Source of the DNA: DASQMT01 sp963827335
Lineage (GTDB): Bacteria > Actinomycetota > Thermoleophilia > Solirubrobacterales > Solirubrobacteraceae
Length of the DNA: 64,000 nt
Reading direction: 5' to 3'
Assembly (NCBI GenBank): GCA_963827335.1
Contig: CAWHAP010000004.1
Coordinates: 1-64,000, forward strand
In this document: positions 9,646-18,420 of the stretch, piece after piece
Layout of the letters: each line of letters begins with the position of its first letter
How positions within the stretch are numbered: position 1 is the first letter of the stretch
Notes under the pieces: generated by a model
The model's database searches: none
What the model was told of the DNA's origin: nothing
The model's input: the letters and a program-made list of their open reading frames with translations, nothing else
Translations under genes and position numbers: made by a program

Positions 9646-11333
9646 TACGCCACGCGCCCGGTCTTGCTCAGGTCGTAATGGCCCATCGCCGTGACGTCGA
9701 CGCCGGCGATGTCGCTCTTGGTCCCCGTCAGGTAGTAGTAGAAGTACGTGAAGAGGATCGGCGTCTCGTCGAGCAGCAGCTCCTGGATCTGCTTCGCGTA
9801 GGTCCGCTGCTCGTCGAGGTCGACCGCCGCCACGTAGTCGCCGACCAGCTTGTCGTACTGCGGGTTCTTGAAGTGCGCGCCGTTCCAGGTGCCCTTGGAC
9901 AGCAGCGGCGCGCCGAGCAGCACGTTGGGCACGCCGCGGTGCCCGTACTCCGTGATGCCCATGCTGGAGTCGAGCCAGCGCGAGTTCCCGTACGTGGCCT
10001 CGCCGTAGTAGGTGGCGGCGTCGGTGATGCTGAGGTCGATCGTGATGCCGGCCTGGCGGACGTCCTGCTGGATGAGCTGGGCGAGATCGGGCATCTCGAA
10101 CCCGTTCCAGCCGCTGAGCTGGACCTTGAAGCCGTCCTCCATCCCCGCGGCGGCCAGCAGCTCCTTGGCCTTGCGCACGTCCTGCTCGCGCTGGGGGACG
10201 TCCTTGTCGGTCGAGGGGAAGACGGGCGCGAACGGGCTGTCGTTGCCGGGGTCGGACTTCGTGTCGAGCAGGCCGTCGACGAGCGCCTGGCGGTTCACGA
10301 GCAGCGCCATCGCCTGGCGCACGCGCTTGTCCTTGAACGGCTCCTTGTCCCCGCGCAGGTGGACCTGGCGGTGGGCCGAGGCCGCCAGCTCGATCGTGCG
10401 GATGTCCGGGTCGGTGAGCAGCGCCTTTCCGCCCGCGACCGAGAACTGCACGAGCATGTCGACCTCGTTGCCCTGGAGGCCGAACACGAGCGACTGCTCG
10501 TTCGTGTAGAAGCGGACCTCGGACTTGTCGGAGACCGCGATCCGCTCCTTGTCCCAGTAGTCCGGGTTGCGGGCGTAGCTGACGCCCTGGCCCGGCCGGA
10601 ACTCCTCGAGCTTCCACGGGCCGGTCCCGATGAACGTCTTCTCCCAGTCGCCCTCGTAGGACTCGGGGAGGATGATCGCGTTGTAGTTGTCCGAGCTGAC
10701 GAGGTACGGGAAGTTGCCGTTCTTCGCGTCGAGCTCGAACTCGATCGTGCTGTCGTCGACGGCCTTGGCGTTGCCCTTGGAGAGCACGCCGCTGAACACG
10801 GACAGCGCGTTGGAGCCCGCGTCGGGGTCGGCGAGCCGGTTGAAGGTGGCGGCGACGTCCGCGGCGCGGAGCGGCTGGCCGTCGTGGAAGGTGACGCCCT
10901 GGCGGATCTTGAACCGCCACTTCGCGCCATCCTCGAGCGGCTCCCAGCTCTCGGCCAGGCGAGGCTGCGGCTGCAGCTCCTTGTCGGACCAGATGAGGTA
11001 CTCGCCGGACTGCCCGAGCACGCCGAGGCCGCCCTGGTCGGCGACGGTCACCGGGTCGAGCGCGCCCGACGGCTGGAGGGTCCCCGCGCGGATCGTGCCG
11101 CCCCGCTCCGGCTTGCCGGTCTGCGGCGCGTCCTTGCGCTCGAGGTCCTCCTTCGAGACGCCGCACGCGGAGGCGATGAGCCCGAGCATCGGGACCGACA
11201 TGCCGACCGTCGCGCCCCGCCGGATGAACTCGCGGCGCCCGATCTTCCCGGCCCGCAGCTCGTCGATCAGGTGGTTCTCGAGCGGCGTCCGCTGCGCGCG
11301 GATCTCGTCGAGCCGGCGGCTCCGCTCCCCCAT
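9645..11333 (-). CDS. Family-5 solute-binding lipoprotein of the ABC transporter
   Basis: The first gene of the operon encodes a 562-residue extracellular binding protein (SBP_bac_5). After a 30-residue leader it has a twin-arginine signal, GRREFIRRGATVG, and a hydrophobic stretch to LIASACGVS, a likely lipidation cysteine, so it is probably exported folded and anchored outside the membrane. The family hallmark WRFKIRQGVTFHDGQPL is present, followed by the long alpha/beta ligand-binding lobes. Family members bind peptides, nickel, opines or oligosaccharides, and the sequence alone does not settle which. The start at 11333 was chosen because it places the Tat signal normally. An upstream in-frame start would put the leader over the divergent promoter. 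Confidence 0.9.
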   Translation of the reverse strand: MGERSRRLDEIRAQRTPLENHLIDELRAGKIGRREFIRRGATVGMSVPMLGLIASACGVSKEDLERKDAPQTGKPERGGTIRAGTLQPSGALDPVTVADQGGLGVLGQSGEYLIWSDKELQPQPRLAESWEPLEDGAKWRFKIRQGVTFHDGQPLRAADVAATFNRLADPDAGSNALSVFSGVLSKGNAKAVDDSTIEFELDAKNGNFPYLVSSDNYNAIILPESYEGDWEKTFIGTGPWKLEEFRPGQGVSYARNPDYWDKERIAVSDKSEVRFYTNEQSLVFGLQGNEVDMLVQFSVAGGKALLTDPDIRTIELAASAHRQVHLRGDKEPFKDKRVRQAMALLVNRQALVDGLLDTKSDPGNDSPFAPVFPSTDKDVPQREQDVRKAKELLAAAGMEDGFKVQLSGWNGFEMPDLAQLIQQDVRQAGITIDLSITDAATYYGEATYGNSRWLDSSMGITEYGHRGVPNVLLGAPLLSKGTWNGAHFKNPQYDKLVGDYVAAVDLDEQRTYAKQIQELLLDETPILFTYFYYYLTGTKSDIAGVDVTAMGHYDLSKTGRVA

Positions 11334-11418
11334 CAGATCTCTCGCTGCCCGGTGCTGCCCTGCACGTGACCCCCCGGTCCGTCGCTGCGGCGCACCGTAC
11401 AGACACGATGACGAGAAG

Positions 11419-11432
11419 GCAACGATGGTTGC
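11419..11432. promoter_or_regulatory. GCAAC/GTTGC inverted half-sites in the divergent promoter
   Basis: GCAAC (11419-11423), a 4-bp spacer and GTTGC (11428-11432) form an inverted repeat in the 151-bp gap between the transporter operon and the amidase gene. The same half-sites recur at 12358-12374, so both may bind the local IclR regulator. Confidence 0.4.
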
Positions 11433-11484
11433 TGCGCGCCCAACGCTGGACGCGACGTCCCGCACCGGCTACACAGTGCGGGCC

Positions 11485-12333
11485 ATGGCGGCCGCTCCCA
11501 CCACCCTCCGCGTGTCCCTGGCGCAGGTCGACTGCGCGCTCGGCGACGTCGCCGCGAACGTCGAGAAGGCCGCGGAGACGCTGGCGCACGCACGCTCGGA
11601 GGGCGCGCAGCTCGTCGTGTTCCCCGAGCTGAGCCTGACGGGCTACACGATGAGTCACAGCGGCGACGACGTGGCGCGCGCCGTCGACGACGACGAGCTC
11701 GGCGCGCTCGCAGCGGCGGCCGACGGGATGGGCGTCGTGGTCGGCTTCGCCGAGGCCGGCCGGCTGCACACCTACGACAGCGCCGCGTACCTCCAGGGGG
11801 GCGCGGTGCGCCACGTCCACCGCAAGCTCTACCTGCCGACCTACGACATCTGGGAGGAGCGCAAGCACTTCACGCCGGGCGACGGGATCCGCGCCTTCGA
11901 CACGCCGTGGGGCTGCGCCGCAGTGATGATCTGCGGCGACGCCTGGCAGCCCGCGCTCGCCGCGGTCGCCGTGCAGGACGGGGCGCGCGTGCTCGTCGTG
12001 CCCGCCGCCAGCACCGCCCGCAAGCCCGACATCCAGGCCGACTGGCGCGACATCTGCCGCTTCTACGCGCGCATGCTCGAGTGCTTCGTGGTCTTCGTGA
12101 ACCGCGTCGGCGAGGAGCCGGGCCTGCACTTCTGGGGCGGGTCCTCGATCCACGATCCCTACGGGGAGTGCGTCGCCGAGGCGCCCATGTGGGAGGAGGC
12201 GCTGGTCACGGCGGAGCTCGACCTCACGGCCGTGCGCCGCCGCCGGCGCGAGATGCCGCTCGTCAAGGAGGCGCGCCTGGGCATGCTGCGGCGCGAGCTC
12301 GACCGGCTCGTGAACGAGGGCGGCGATCTCTGA
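11485..12333 (+). CDS. Carbon-nitrogen hydrolase (nitrilase superfamily amidase)
   Basis: The 282-residue cytoplasmic enzyme carries the full catalytic triad of the nitrilase superfamily: E48 in VFPELSLTGY, K114 in RKLYLPTYD and C150 in MICGDAWQP. These enzymes hydrolyse or condense amides and carbamoyl groups, and this length fits aliphatic amidase, N-carbamoylase or omega-amidase branches. It is transcribed away from the transporter operon, from a shared 151-bp promoter region, and is followed 65 bp later by the homocysteine methyltransferase gene. An amidase next to a peptide-type importer and a C45 acyltransferase suggests removal of an amide-linked group from the imported nutrient. The ATG follows GGGCC without a strong ribosome binding site. 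Confidence 0.9.
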   Translation: MAAAPTTLRVSLAQVDCALGDVAANVEKAAETLAHARSEGAQLVVFPELSLTGYTMSHSGDDVARAVDDDELGALAAAADGMGVVVGFAEAGRLHTYDSAAYLQGGAVRHVHRKLYLPTYDIWEERKHFTPGDGIRAFDTPWGCAAVMICGDAWQPALAAVAVQDGARVLVVPAASTARKPDIQADWRDICRFYARMLECFVVFVNRVGEEPGLHFWGGSSIHDPYGECVAEAPMWEEALVTAELDLTAVRRRRREMPLVKEARLGMLRRELDRLVNEGGDL

Positions 12334-12357
12334 TGCGTTGCCGTAGGCGCTGCTACG

Positions 12358-12374
12358 GTTGCGCTGTACGCAAC
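12358..12374. promoter_or_regulatory. GTTGCG-N5-CGCAAC operator-like inverted repeat
   Basis: GTTGCG (12358-12363) and CGCAAC (12369-12374) are a perfect 6-bp inverted repeat with a 5-bp spacer, 25 bp before the methyltransferase start. The half-sites match those at 11419-11432. A ribosome binding site (GAGGAGGCGAGGG) follows. Binding by the nearby IclR protein is inferred. Confidence 0.45.
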
Positions 12375-12398
12375 GGTTGGTGAGGAGGCGAGGGTCAG

Positions 12399-13430
12399 AT
12401 GCCGGCATCCCGTGGTCTGCTCGAGCGGCTCGAGGAGGGGCCGGTCGTCTGCGCGGAGGGGTACCTGTTCGAGTGCGAGCGCCGCGGCTATCTCCAGGCC
12501 GGCGCGTTCGTGCCCGAGGTGGTGCTCGAGCACCCCGAGGTCGTCGAGGGGCTGCACCGCGAGTTCGCGCACGCCGGCTCGGACGTCATCGAGGCGTTCA
12601 CCTACTACGGCCATCGCGAGAAGCTGCGCCTGATCGGCAAGGAGGACCTGCTCGAGCCGCTCAACCGCGGCGCGCTCGAGATCGCCGGGCGCGTGGCGCG
12701 GGAGACGGGCACGCTGCTGGCGGGCAACCTCTGCAACACGAACGTCTACGAGCCCGACGACGCGGCGCGCCGCACGGTCCGGGGGATGTTCGAGGAGCAG
12801 GCGGCGTGGGCCGCCGAGGCGGGCGCCGACCTGCTGATCGGGGAGACGTTCAGCTGGCTGGAGGAGGCGCTCATCGCGCTCGAGGCCATGCGGGCCACCG
12901 GCCTCCCGACCGTCGTCACGCTGACCGTCCACCACGAGCCCGACCTGCGCGAGGGGCACTCGCCCGCCGACGCGTGCCGCGCGCTGGAGGCCGCCGGCGC
13001 CGACGTCGTGGGGCTCAACTGCTCGCGCGGCCCCGACACGATGCTGCCGCTGCTCGCACCGATCCGCGCGGCCGTCTCCTGTCACGTCGCAGCCCTGCCG
13101 GTGCCGTACCGCACGACCGACGAGCACCGTTCGATGCAGTCGCTCCAGGACCGATCGCGCGGTGACGTGCGTCCGTTCCCGACGGGCCTGGACCCGTTCA
13201 CGTGCACGCGCTACGAGCTCGGCGACTTCGCGCGCGACGCGCACGCGCTCGGCGTCGGCTACCTCGGCGTCTGCTGCGGCGCGGGGCCGCACCACATCCG
13301 TGCGGTGGCCGAGGCGCTCGGCCGCACGCCGGCGGCGAGCCGCTTCTCGCCCGACATGTCCAAGCACGCCTACTGGGGCACCGACGCGAGCCTCAAGGAG
13401 CAGAACCGGAGCTACGCCGAACGGCTGTAG
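12399..13430 (+). CDS. Homocysteine S-methyltransferase family protein (BHMT-like)
   Basis: The 343-residue protein has the zinc-thiolate motifs of the homocysteine methyltransferase domain: C208 in VVGLNCSRGPD and C292-C293 in LGVCCGAGPHHI. It also has the N-terminal EGYLFECERRGYLQAGAFVP segment typical of this group. Characterised relatives move a methyl group from betaine, S-methylmethionine or dimethylsulfoniopropionate to homocysteine. The neighbourhood suggests it removes a methyl group from the imported substrate, with the Fae homologue possibly handling a formaldehyde-level carbon. The exact donor is unknown. A clear GAGGAGG ribosome binding site supports the ATG at 12399. Its 3' end overlaps the convergent IclR gene by 38 bp. 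Confidence 0.85.
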   Translation: MPASRGLLERLEEGPVVCAEGYLFECERRGYLQAGAFVPEVVLEHPEVVEGLHREFAHAGSDVIEAFTYYGHREKLRLIGKEDLLEPLNRGALEIAGRVARETGTLLAGNLCNTNVYEPDDAARRTVRGMFEEQAAWAAEAGADLLIGETFSWLEEALIALEAMRATGLPTVVTLTVHHEPDLREGHSPADACRALEAAGADVVGLNCSRGPDTMLPLLAPIRAAVSCHVAALPVPYRTTDEHRSMQSLQDRSRGDVRPFPTGLDPFTCTRYELGDFARDAHALGVGYLGVCCGAGPHHIRAVAEALGRTPAASRFSPDMSKHAYWGTDASLKEQNRSYAERL

Positions 13431-14205
13431 GCGGCGCGCCGGCGTCGCCGAGCGCCGCCGACAGCTCGTCGCAGGCGGCCGCGACGGCGACCCCGGCCCG
13501 GTCCAGGCGCGGCCCGAGCCGGAAGCGCGGACCGGACACGTTGAGCGCGGCGACGACGCGCCCGCGGAAGTCGCGCACGGGTGCGGCGACGGCGACGAGG
13601 TCGACCTCGGACTCCTCCTCCACGACCGCGTGGCCCTGGGCGCGGGCGCGCTCGAGCCGCCGCCACAGCTCGGCGGCGGTGCGCGGCGCGTTGGGGCCGA
13701 GGCGGGCGAGCCCGGTGACGGCGAGCAGCGCGTCGAGCGCCGGGCGGTCGTGGTCGAAGAGGAGCGCTCGGCCGGACGACGTGCAGGCGACGTGCACGAC
13801 GCGACCGCTGTAGCCGGTGGCCCGGATCGTGGCCGCCGGCGCCTCGCTCAGGAGCGTGAGCACCTCGGTGCCGTCGAGCACGGAGAGGTGCGCCGTCTCG
13901 CCGAGCTCGGCCGCGAGCCGGCGCAGCAGCGGGGTGGCGAGCGTGAGCATGCGCGGCTCGCCGGCGCGGGCGGCGAGGGCGAACAGCCGCCAGCCGATCC
14001 GGTAGCCGCGCGTGGCGAGGTCGCGCTCGACGAACCCGGTCTCGGCCAGGATCCGCAGCGTGCGCGACACCTGGCTCTTCTCGCGCCCCGTCAGCTCGGC
14101 GATCCGCACGACGCCGAGCGGCTCGCCGCCGGACGCCGCGTGGTCGGCGAGCACCTCGACGATGGCGAGCCCTCGGCGCAGCCCCGTGGCGTCCTGGGTG
14201 GGCAT
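13393..14205 (-). CDS. IclR-family transcriptional regulator
   Basis: The 270-residue protein has an N-terminal winged helix (RGLAIVEVLADHA, VRIAELTGREKSQVSRTLRI) and the C-terminal IclR effector domain with RVVHVACTSSGRALLFD and SEVDLVAVAAPVRDFRGRV. IclR proteins bind small carboxylated or aromatic metabolites and control adjacent catabolic genes. Its gene is convergent with the methyltransferase, with a 38-bp tail overlap, and divergent from the C45 gene, 57 bp away. The GCAAC/GTTGC repeats before the amidase-transporter and methyltransferase genes are plausible targets. The stretch TGREKSQVSRTL is the recognition helix region. Confidence 0.9.
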   Translation of the reverse strand: MPTQDATGLRRGLAIVEVLADHAASGGEPLGVVRIAELTGREKSQVSRTLRILAETGFVERDLATRGYRIGWRLFALAARAGEPRMLTLATPLLRRLAAELGETAHLSVLDGTEVLTLLSEAPAATIRATGYSGRVVHVACTSSGRALLFDHDRPALDALLAVTGLARLGPNAPRTAAELWRRLERARAQGHAVVEEESEVDLVAVAAPVRDFRGRVVAALNVSGPRFRLGPRLDRAGVAVAAACDELSAALGDAGAPPTAVRRSSGSAP

Positions 14206-14262
14206 CGGCGCGGCGAGTGTCGCACGCCCGGGGGCTGCGCGCTCGCGTACGATGCTCGGCCC

Positions 14263-15375
14263 GTGTACCCGAGGATCCGCGTGGAGGGCGGGCCCCGCGA
14301 GCGGGGTCGCCGGTACGGCGAGGCGGCGCGCGACCGCGTCCGGCGCTCGATCGCGGCCTACGACGACGCGTTCGCCCACTGGGCGGGCTGGGACCGGGCC
14401 AAGGTGCGCGCCGAGGCGCGCCGCTTCCGGGCCCCCATCGCCGCGCACGACGCGCGCCACCTGGAGGAGCTCGCGGGGATCGCCGAGGGCGCGGGCGTCA
14501 CGGAGGACGACGTGCTCGCGATCAACGTGCGCACGGAGATCATGTTCGCCGCCAGCGCGCGCGGCGTCGCGCGCCGGCTGCCGCTCGAGTGCACGTCCTT
14601 CGCGGCGCTGCCCCGGCGCACGGGCGGCGCCGTGCTCGTCGGCCAGACGTGGGACTGGCTCGCGCACACGGCCGACACGACGATCGTGCTCGAGGCGCGG
14701 CCGGACGACGGGCCCGCCTTCGTCACCGTCGTCGAGGCCGGGCTGCTCGCCAAGCTCGGCCTCAACGCCGCCGGGATCGGGCTGGCCACGAACGCGCTGG
14801 TGTGCGACGCCGACCGCGGCGAGCCGGGCGTGCCCTACCACGTGCTCCTCCGGTCGATCCTCGAGGCGGCGACGCCGTCGGACGCCTACGCCGCGCTCGG
14901 CCGGGGCCGGCGCGCGTCCTCGGCGAACTACGTGATCGCGCACGAGGACGGCGTGGCGCTCGGCGTCGAGGCCGCGCCCGGCGACGTCGACGGGCTGTAC
15001 GTGCAGCATCCCGGCGACGACCTGCTGCTGCACGCCAACCACTTCCGCGATCCGCGCTTCCGCGGGCGCGACCTGGCGGTCGCGGTCATGGCCGACTCGC
15101 CGTTCCGGCTCGCCCGGGTCGAGCAGCTCGTGGCCGGGACGGACGGCCCGCTCGACGTCGGCTTCTGGACCGGCGCGCTGGGCGATCACGCGATGTTCCC
15201 GCACGGCGTCTGCTGCCATCCGGACCCGCGCGCCGGCGCGCCGTCGGACCGCTTCGCGACGACGGCCGCGGCGATCGCCGACCCCAGGGCCCGCACGCTC
15301 TGGCTCGCCTCCGGCAACCCCTGCGAGGCGCCGTTCGAGCGGCTCGACTACGGCGCGTTCCTCGCGGCCGGATAG
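14263..15375 (+). CDS. C45-family autoproteolytic acyltransferase/amidohydrolase
   Basis: The 370-residue protein belongs to the family of isopenicillin-N acyltransferase (peptidase C45). These Ntn hydrolases cleave themselves before a cysteine that then becomes the N-terminal nucleophile. C110 in LECTSFAAL is the expected processing site. Supporting blocks are EELAGIAEGAGVTEDDVLAI, VGQTWDWLAH and LHANHF. The N-terminal GGPRERGRRYGEAARDRVR block is typical of the family. They make or break amide bonds to acyl groups. The start is the GTG at 14263 because it gives the usual YPRIRVEGGP beginning. It probably hydrolyses an acyl-amide in the same pathway as the amidase and importer. Its last 28 bp overlap the convergent BTAD gene. 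Confidence 0.85.
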   Translation: MYPRIRVEGGPRERGRRYGEAARDRVRRSIAAYDDAFAHWAGWDRAKVRAEARRFRAPIAAHDARHLEELAGIAEGAGVTEDDVLAINVRTEIMFAASARGVARRLPLECTSFAALPRRTGGAVLVGQTWDWLAHTADTTIVLEARPDDGPAFVTVVEAGLLAKLGLNAAGIGLATNALVCDADRGEPGVPYHVLLRSILEAATPSDAYAALGRGRRASSANYVIAHEDGVALGVEAAPGDVDGLYVQHPGDDLLLHANHFRDPRFRGRDLAVAVMADSPFRLARVEQLVAGTDGPLDVGFWTGALGDHAMFPHGVCCHPDPRAGAPSDRFATTAAAIADPRARTLWLASGNPCEAPFERLDYGAFLAAG

Positions 15376-17141
15376 CCGAGCTGTGCGTGCAGCGCGGGGT
15401 TGTCGATCGCCTCTGCCAGCAGGCGGGCGGAGGCCAGGCCCCCCGGGTCGCCGAGCCGTGCGTGGTGCAGGGCGGCGCGCACGACGAGCTCGCGCATGTC
15501 GCCGTGTGCGGCGACGCGCTCGAGCCGATCGACGTGGGCGCGGGCGTCGGGCGCGCCGTCCGCGATCGCCACGCCGGCGAGCGCGTCGAGGCAGTAGGCG
15601 TGGATCCAGGCGTACGGGTCGGCCACGCGCACGGCGCGCTCGGCGGCGTCGCGCAGACGGGCCAGGGCGGCGCCGCGCTGGCCCGCGGCCTCGTGGATGA
15701 GCCCCATCGCGCGGGCGGACATGGCCTCCCAGCAGGGATCGCCCAGGCGGCAGCCGAGCGCGAAGGCGTGGTCGACGAGCGCCGCGGCGCGCTCGGGCTC
15801 GTCCTGGCGCAGCGCGACCTCGGCCCGGAGCGCCTCGGGCCACGGCTGGAACGCGACCCACCCGGTCGACTCGACCAGCGCGAGCGTCGCGTCGAGCGTC
15901 TCGGCGGCCTCCACCAGCTCCCCGCGGAGCAGGTGCGCGCGGCCGAGGACCGAGCGCGCGAACGCCTCCCGGTGCGCGTCGCCGGCCTCCTGCGCGACGG
16001 CGACGGAGCGGCCCAGCAGGTCGATCGCGGCCTCGTAGTACGCGCGGTCCGACAGCGCCATGCCGCGGTAGGCGAGCACGGCGGCGCGCTCGCCCCCGTC
16101 GGCGGCGATCGCTCCGGCCCGCTGCAGCCAGCGCCCGGCCGACGTCGCGCGCCCGGCCTGCAGCTCGACGAACCCGAGCTCGCGGCAGACCATGCCCGCG
16201 ACGCGGTCGTCCCCGGAGCCCTCGGCCAGCGCCAGCGCCTCGTGCAGCATGGCCGCGCCCTCCTCGTCGCGGCCGCGGACCGCGTGGACGAGCGCCGTGC
16301 CGAGCGCGGCGAGCGCCTGCGCGAGCAGGACCGGGTCGCCGACGCCGCGCGCCTCGGCGCACGCCTGGCGCAGGCACGCGACGCCCGGCTCGACGGCGCC
16401 GGCGTCCAGCGCGGCGCGGCCGGCGGCGAGCTGGCCGACCGCCGCGGCGCGGTCGCCGGGCCCCGGCACGTCCTCCTCGGCGGCCGCGCGCCGCACGCGC
16501 GGGTCGGGCGCACGGCCCAGCTCGCGCCGGAAGCGGAGCTCGCAGGCGTCCGCGTGCTCGCGCGCCGCGGCGCCGTCGCCCGCCCGCGCCAGGCAGCGCA
16601 CGAGCAGCTCGTGCGCGCTCTCGTCGTACGGGTCGAGCGCGATCGCGCGCGAGGCGAGCGCCGCGGCCTCGAGCGGCGCCCCGGCCGCGAGCCGGCCCAG
16701 CGCGGCGTCGCGCAGCACCCCCTCGCACACGCCCGCGAGCCGGCGGCGCTCGACGAGCAGCCACGCCTCGAACACCGCGCCGGCCCCGGGGTCGACGCCC
16801 TCGAGCAGGTCGCCGCGGGCCAGTGCCGGATCGGCCTCGCCGGCGAGCAGCGCGAGCACGTCCACCTCCGTGTCCGGCGGCAGCCCCAGCTCCAGCGGGT
16901 CCCCGCTCAGCGTGTCCCCGAGCGCGCGCCGCAGCTGCGCGAGCGTCCACCGGAGCGCGCCGAGCGGGTCGTCGGCGTCGGAGAAGATCAGGTCCGCGAG
17001 CTGCGCGCGGCCCACGCGCCCCTCGGACAGCAGCAGGTACGCCAGCACGGCCCAGGACTTGTGGCCCCGGGGCGACGCGGCGAGCACGCCGTCGCGCTCG
17101 ATCTCCGGCCGTCCCAGCAGTCGGATGGTGAGCGCCGGCAC
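15348..17141 (-). CDS. BTAD/SARP-type transcriptional regulator with helical repeats
   Basis: The 597-residue protein starts MPALTIRLLGRPEIERDG at a GTG. The N-terminus is an OmpR-like winged helix of the SARP type (SWAVLAYLLLSEGRVGRAQLADLIF, ALRWTLAQLRRALGD), followed by the bacterial transcriptional activation domain and a long series of TPR-like helical pairs (for example ALASRAIALDPYDESAHELL). No ATPase domain is present, unlike the larger SARPs. It likely activates nearby or distant genes in response to a protein or ligand bound by its helical repeats. It is divergent from the LigD polymerase gene, 31 bp away. An upstream in-frame start would overlap that gene, so the GTG at 17141 is preferred. 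Confidence 0.8.
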   Translation of the reverse strand: MPALTIRLLGRPEIERDGVLAASPRGHKSWAVLAYLLLSEGRVGRAQLADLIFSDADDPLGALRWTLAQLRRALGDTLSGDPLELGLPPDTEVDVLALLAGEADPALARGDLLEGVDPGAGAVFEAWLLVERRRLAGVCEGVLRDAALGRLAAGAPLEAAALASRAIALDPYDESAHELLVRCLARAGDGAAAREHADACELRFRRELGRAPDPRVRRAAAEEDVPGPGDRAAAVGQLAAGRAALDAGAVEPGVACLRQACAEARGVGDPVLLAQALAALGTALVHAVRGRDEEGAAMLHEALALAEGSGDDRVAGMVCRELGFVELQAGRATSAGRWLQRAGAIAADGGERAAVLAYRGMALSDRAYYEAAIDLLGRSVAVAQEAGDAHREAFARSVLGRAHLLRGELVEAAETLDATLALVESTGWVAFQPWPEALRAEVALRQDEPERAAALVDHAFALGCRLGDPCWEAMSARAMGLIHEAAGQRGAALARLRDAAERAVRVADPYAWIHAYCLDALAGVAIADGAPDARAHVDRLERVAAHGDMRELVVRAALHHARLGDPGGLASARLLAEAIDNPALHAQLGYPAARNAP

Positions 17142-17172
17142 GGGGCGAAGGATCTCAGACCGCTTACCCTCT

Positions 17173-18318
17173 ATGGGAGTGGCGAAGGGCGAGTTCACCA
17201 TCATCGAGGCGGCCGGGCAGGAGGTCCGGCTCTCGAACCCGGCCAAGGTCTACTTCCCGCGGCCCGGCTGGACGAAGCTGGACCTCGCGCAGTTCTACCT
17301 CGAGCTCGCCGACGCGGTGCTCGTCCACGTGCGCGAGCGCCCGACGGTGATGAAGCGCTTCGTCAACGGCATCCAGGAGGAGCCGATCTGGCAGAAGCGC
17401 GTGCCGCAGAAGGTGCCCGAGTGGCTGCAGACGGCGACCGTCACCTTCCCCTCCGGGCGCACGGCCGAGGAGCTCGTCGCCAACGACGCGGCGCACCTCG
17501 TGTGGGCCGTGAACCTCGGCGTGATCGACTTCAACCCGTGGCCCGCGCGCCGCGCCGACCTCGATCACCCGGACGAGCTGCGCGTCGACCTGGATCCGAC
17601 GCCGGGCATCGGCTGGGACGACGTGCGCCGCACGGCGATGGTGGTGCGCGACGTGCTCGAGGCGCACGGGCTGCGCGGCTACCCGAAGACGTCGGGCTCC
17701 AAGGGCATCCACGTCAACGTGCGGATCGAGCCGCGCTGGGAGTCGCTCGAGGTCCGGCGCGCCGCGCTCGCGCTCGCCCGCGAGGTGGAGCGCCGCGCGC
17801 CCGGCCTGGCGACGAGCAAGTGGTGGAAGGAGGAGCGCCACGGCGTGTTCGTCGACTACAACCAGAACGCGCGCGACCGCACGGTCGCCTCGTGCTACTC
17901 CGTGCGGCCGACGGTGGACGCGCGCGTCTCCTGCGCGCTGCGCTGGGACGAGGTGCCCGACGTCGAGCCCGGCGACCTGCGCCTGGACACGCTCCCGGAG
18001 CGCATCCGCACGGTCGGCGACCCCGCGGCGGACATCGACGCCGTGCCCGGCGTGCTCGACGGCCTGCTCGACCTCGCCCGCCGCGACGAGGAGGGCGGGC
18101 TCGGCGACGCGCCGTGGCCGCCGCACTTCCCCAAGCAGCGCGACGAGCCCAAGCGCGTGCAGCCGAGCCGCGACCGCGACCGGCCGGCCCAGCGCGGCCG
18201 CGCCGGCGACCCGCAGCCCGGCGGGCCGCCGCCCGGCATCTCCACGGGCGGGCTGCAGCGCGGCTTCGGCTCCAAGCCCCGGACGGGCCAGGGCCACGAG
18301 CACGAGTTCGACGACTGA
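17173..18318 (+). CDS. ligD: Stand-alone LigD-type DNA polymerase/primase domain protein
   Basis: The 381-residue protein is the polymerase module of bacterial non-homologous end joining without attached ligase or nuclease modules. Metal ligands D139 and D141 lie in RVDLDPTPG and the third, D228, in VFVDYNQNA. The nucleotide-binding SGSKGIHV is intact. The N-terminal LSNPAKVYFPRPGWTKLDLA and VMKRFVNGI blocks are standard. A basic, Pro/Gly-rich tail of about 60 residues follows and may bind DNA. The family adds nucleotides at broken ends. No Ku or ligase gene is present in this window, so its partners must be elsewhere. A second possible start is the GTG at 17179. Confidence 0.9.
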   Translation: MGVAKGEFTIIEAAGQEVRLSNPAKVYFPRPGWTKLDLAQFYLELADAVLVHVRERPTVMKRFVNGIQEEPIWQKRVPQKVPEWLQTATVTFPSGRTAEELVANDAAHLVWAVNLGVIDFNPWPARRADLDHPDELRVDLDPTPGIGWDDVRRTAMVVRDVLEAHGLRGYPKTSGSKGIHVNVRIEPRWESLEVRRAALALAREVERRAPGLATSKWWKEERHGVFVDYNQNARDRTVASCYSVRPTVDARVSCALRWDEVPDVEPGDLRLDTLPERIRTVGDPAADIDAVPGVLDGLLDLARRDEEGGLGDAPWPPHFPKQRDEPKRVQPSRDRDRPAQRGRAGDPQPGGPPPGISTGGLQRGFGSKPRTGQGHEHEFDD

Positions 18319-18420
18319 CCGGCCGGTCGCGTCGGCTTTTCGCCTTCCGAACAACAATCAAGGGATGGACTGCCGTCCGCCGGGGTATTGCGCCCGCGGG
18401 CCAACAAAGGGAGGACGTCC

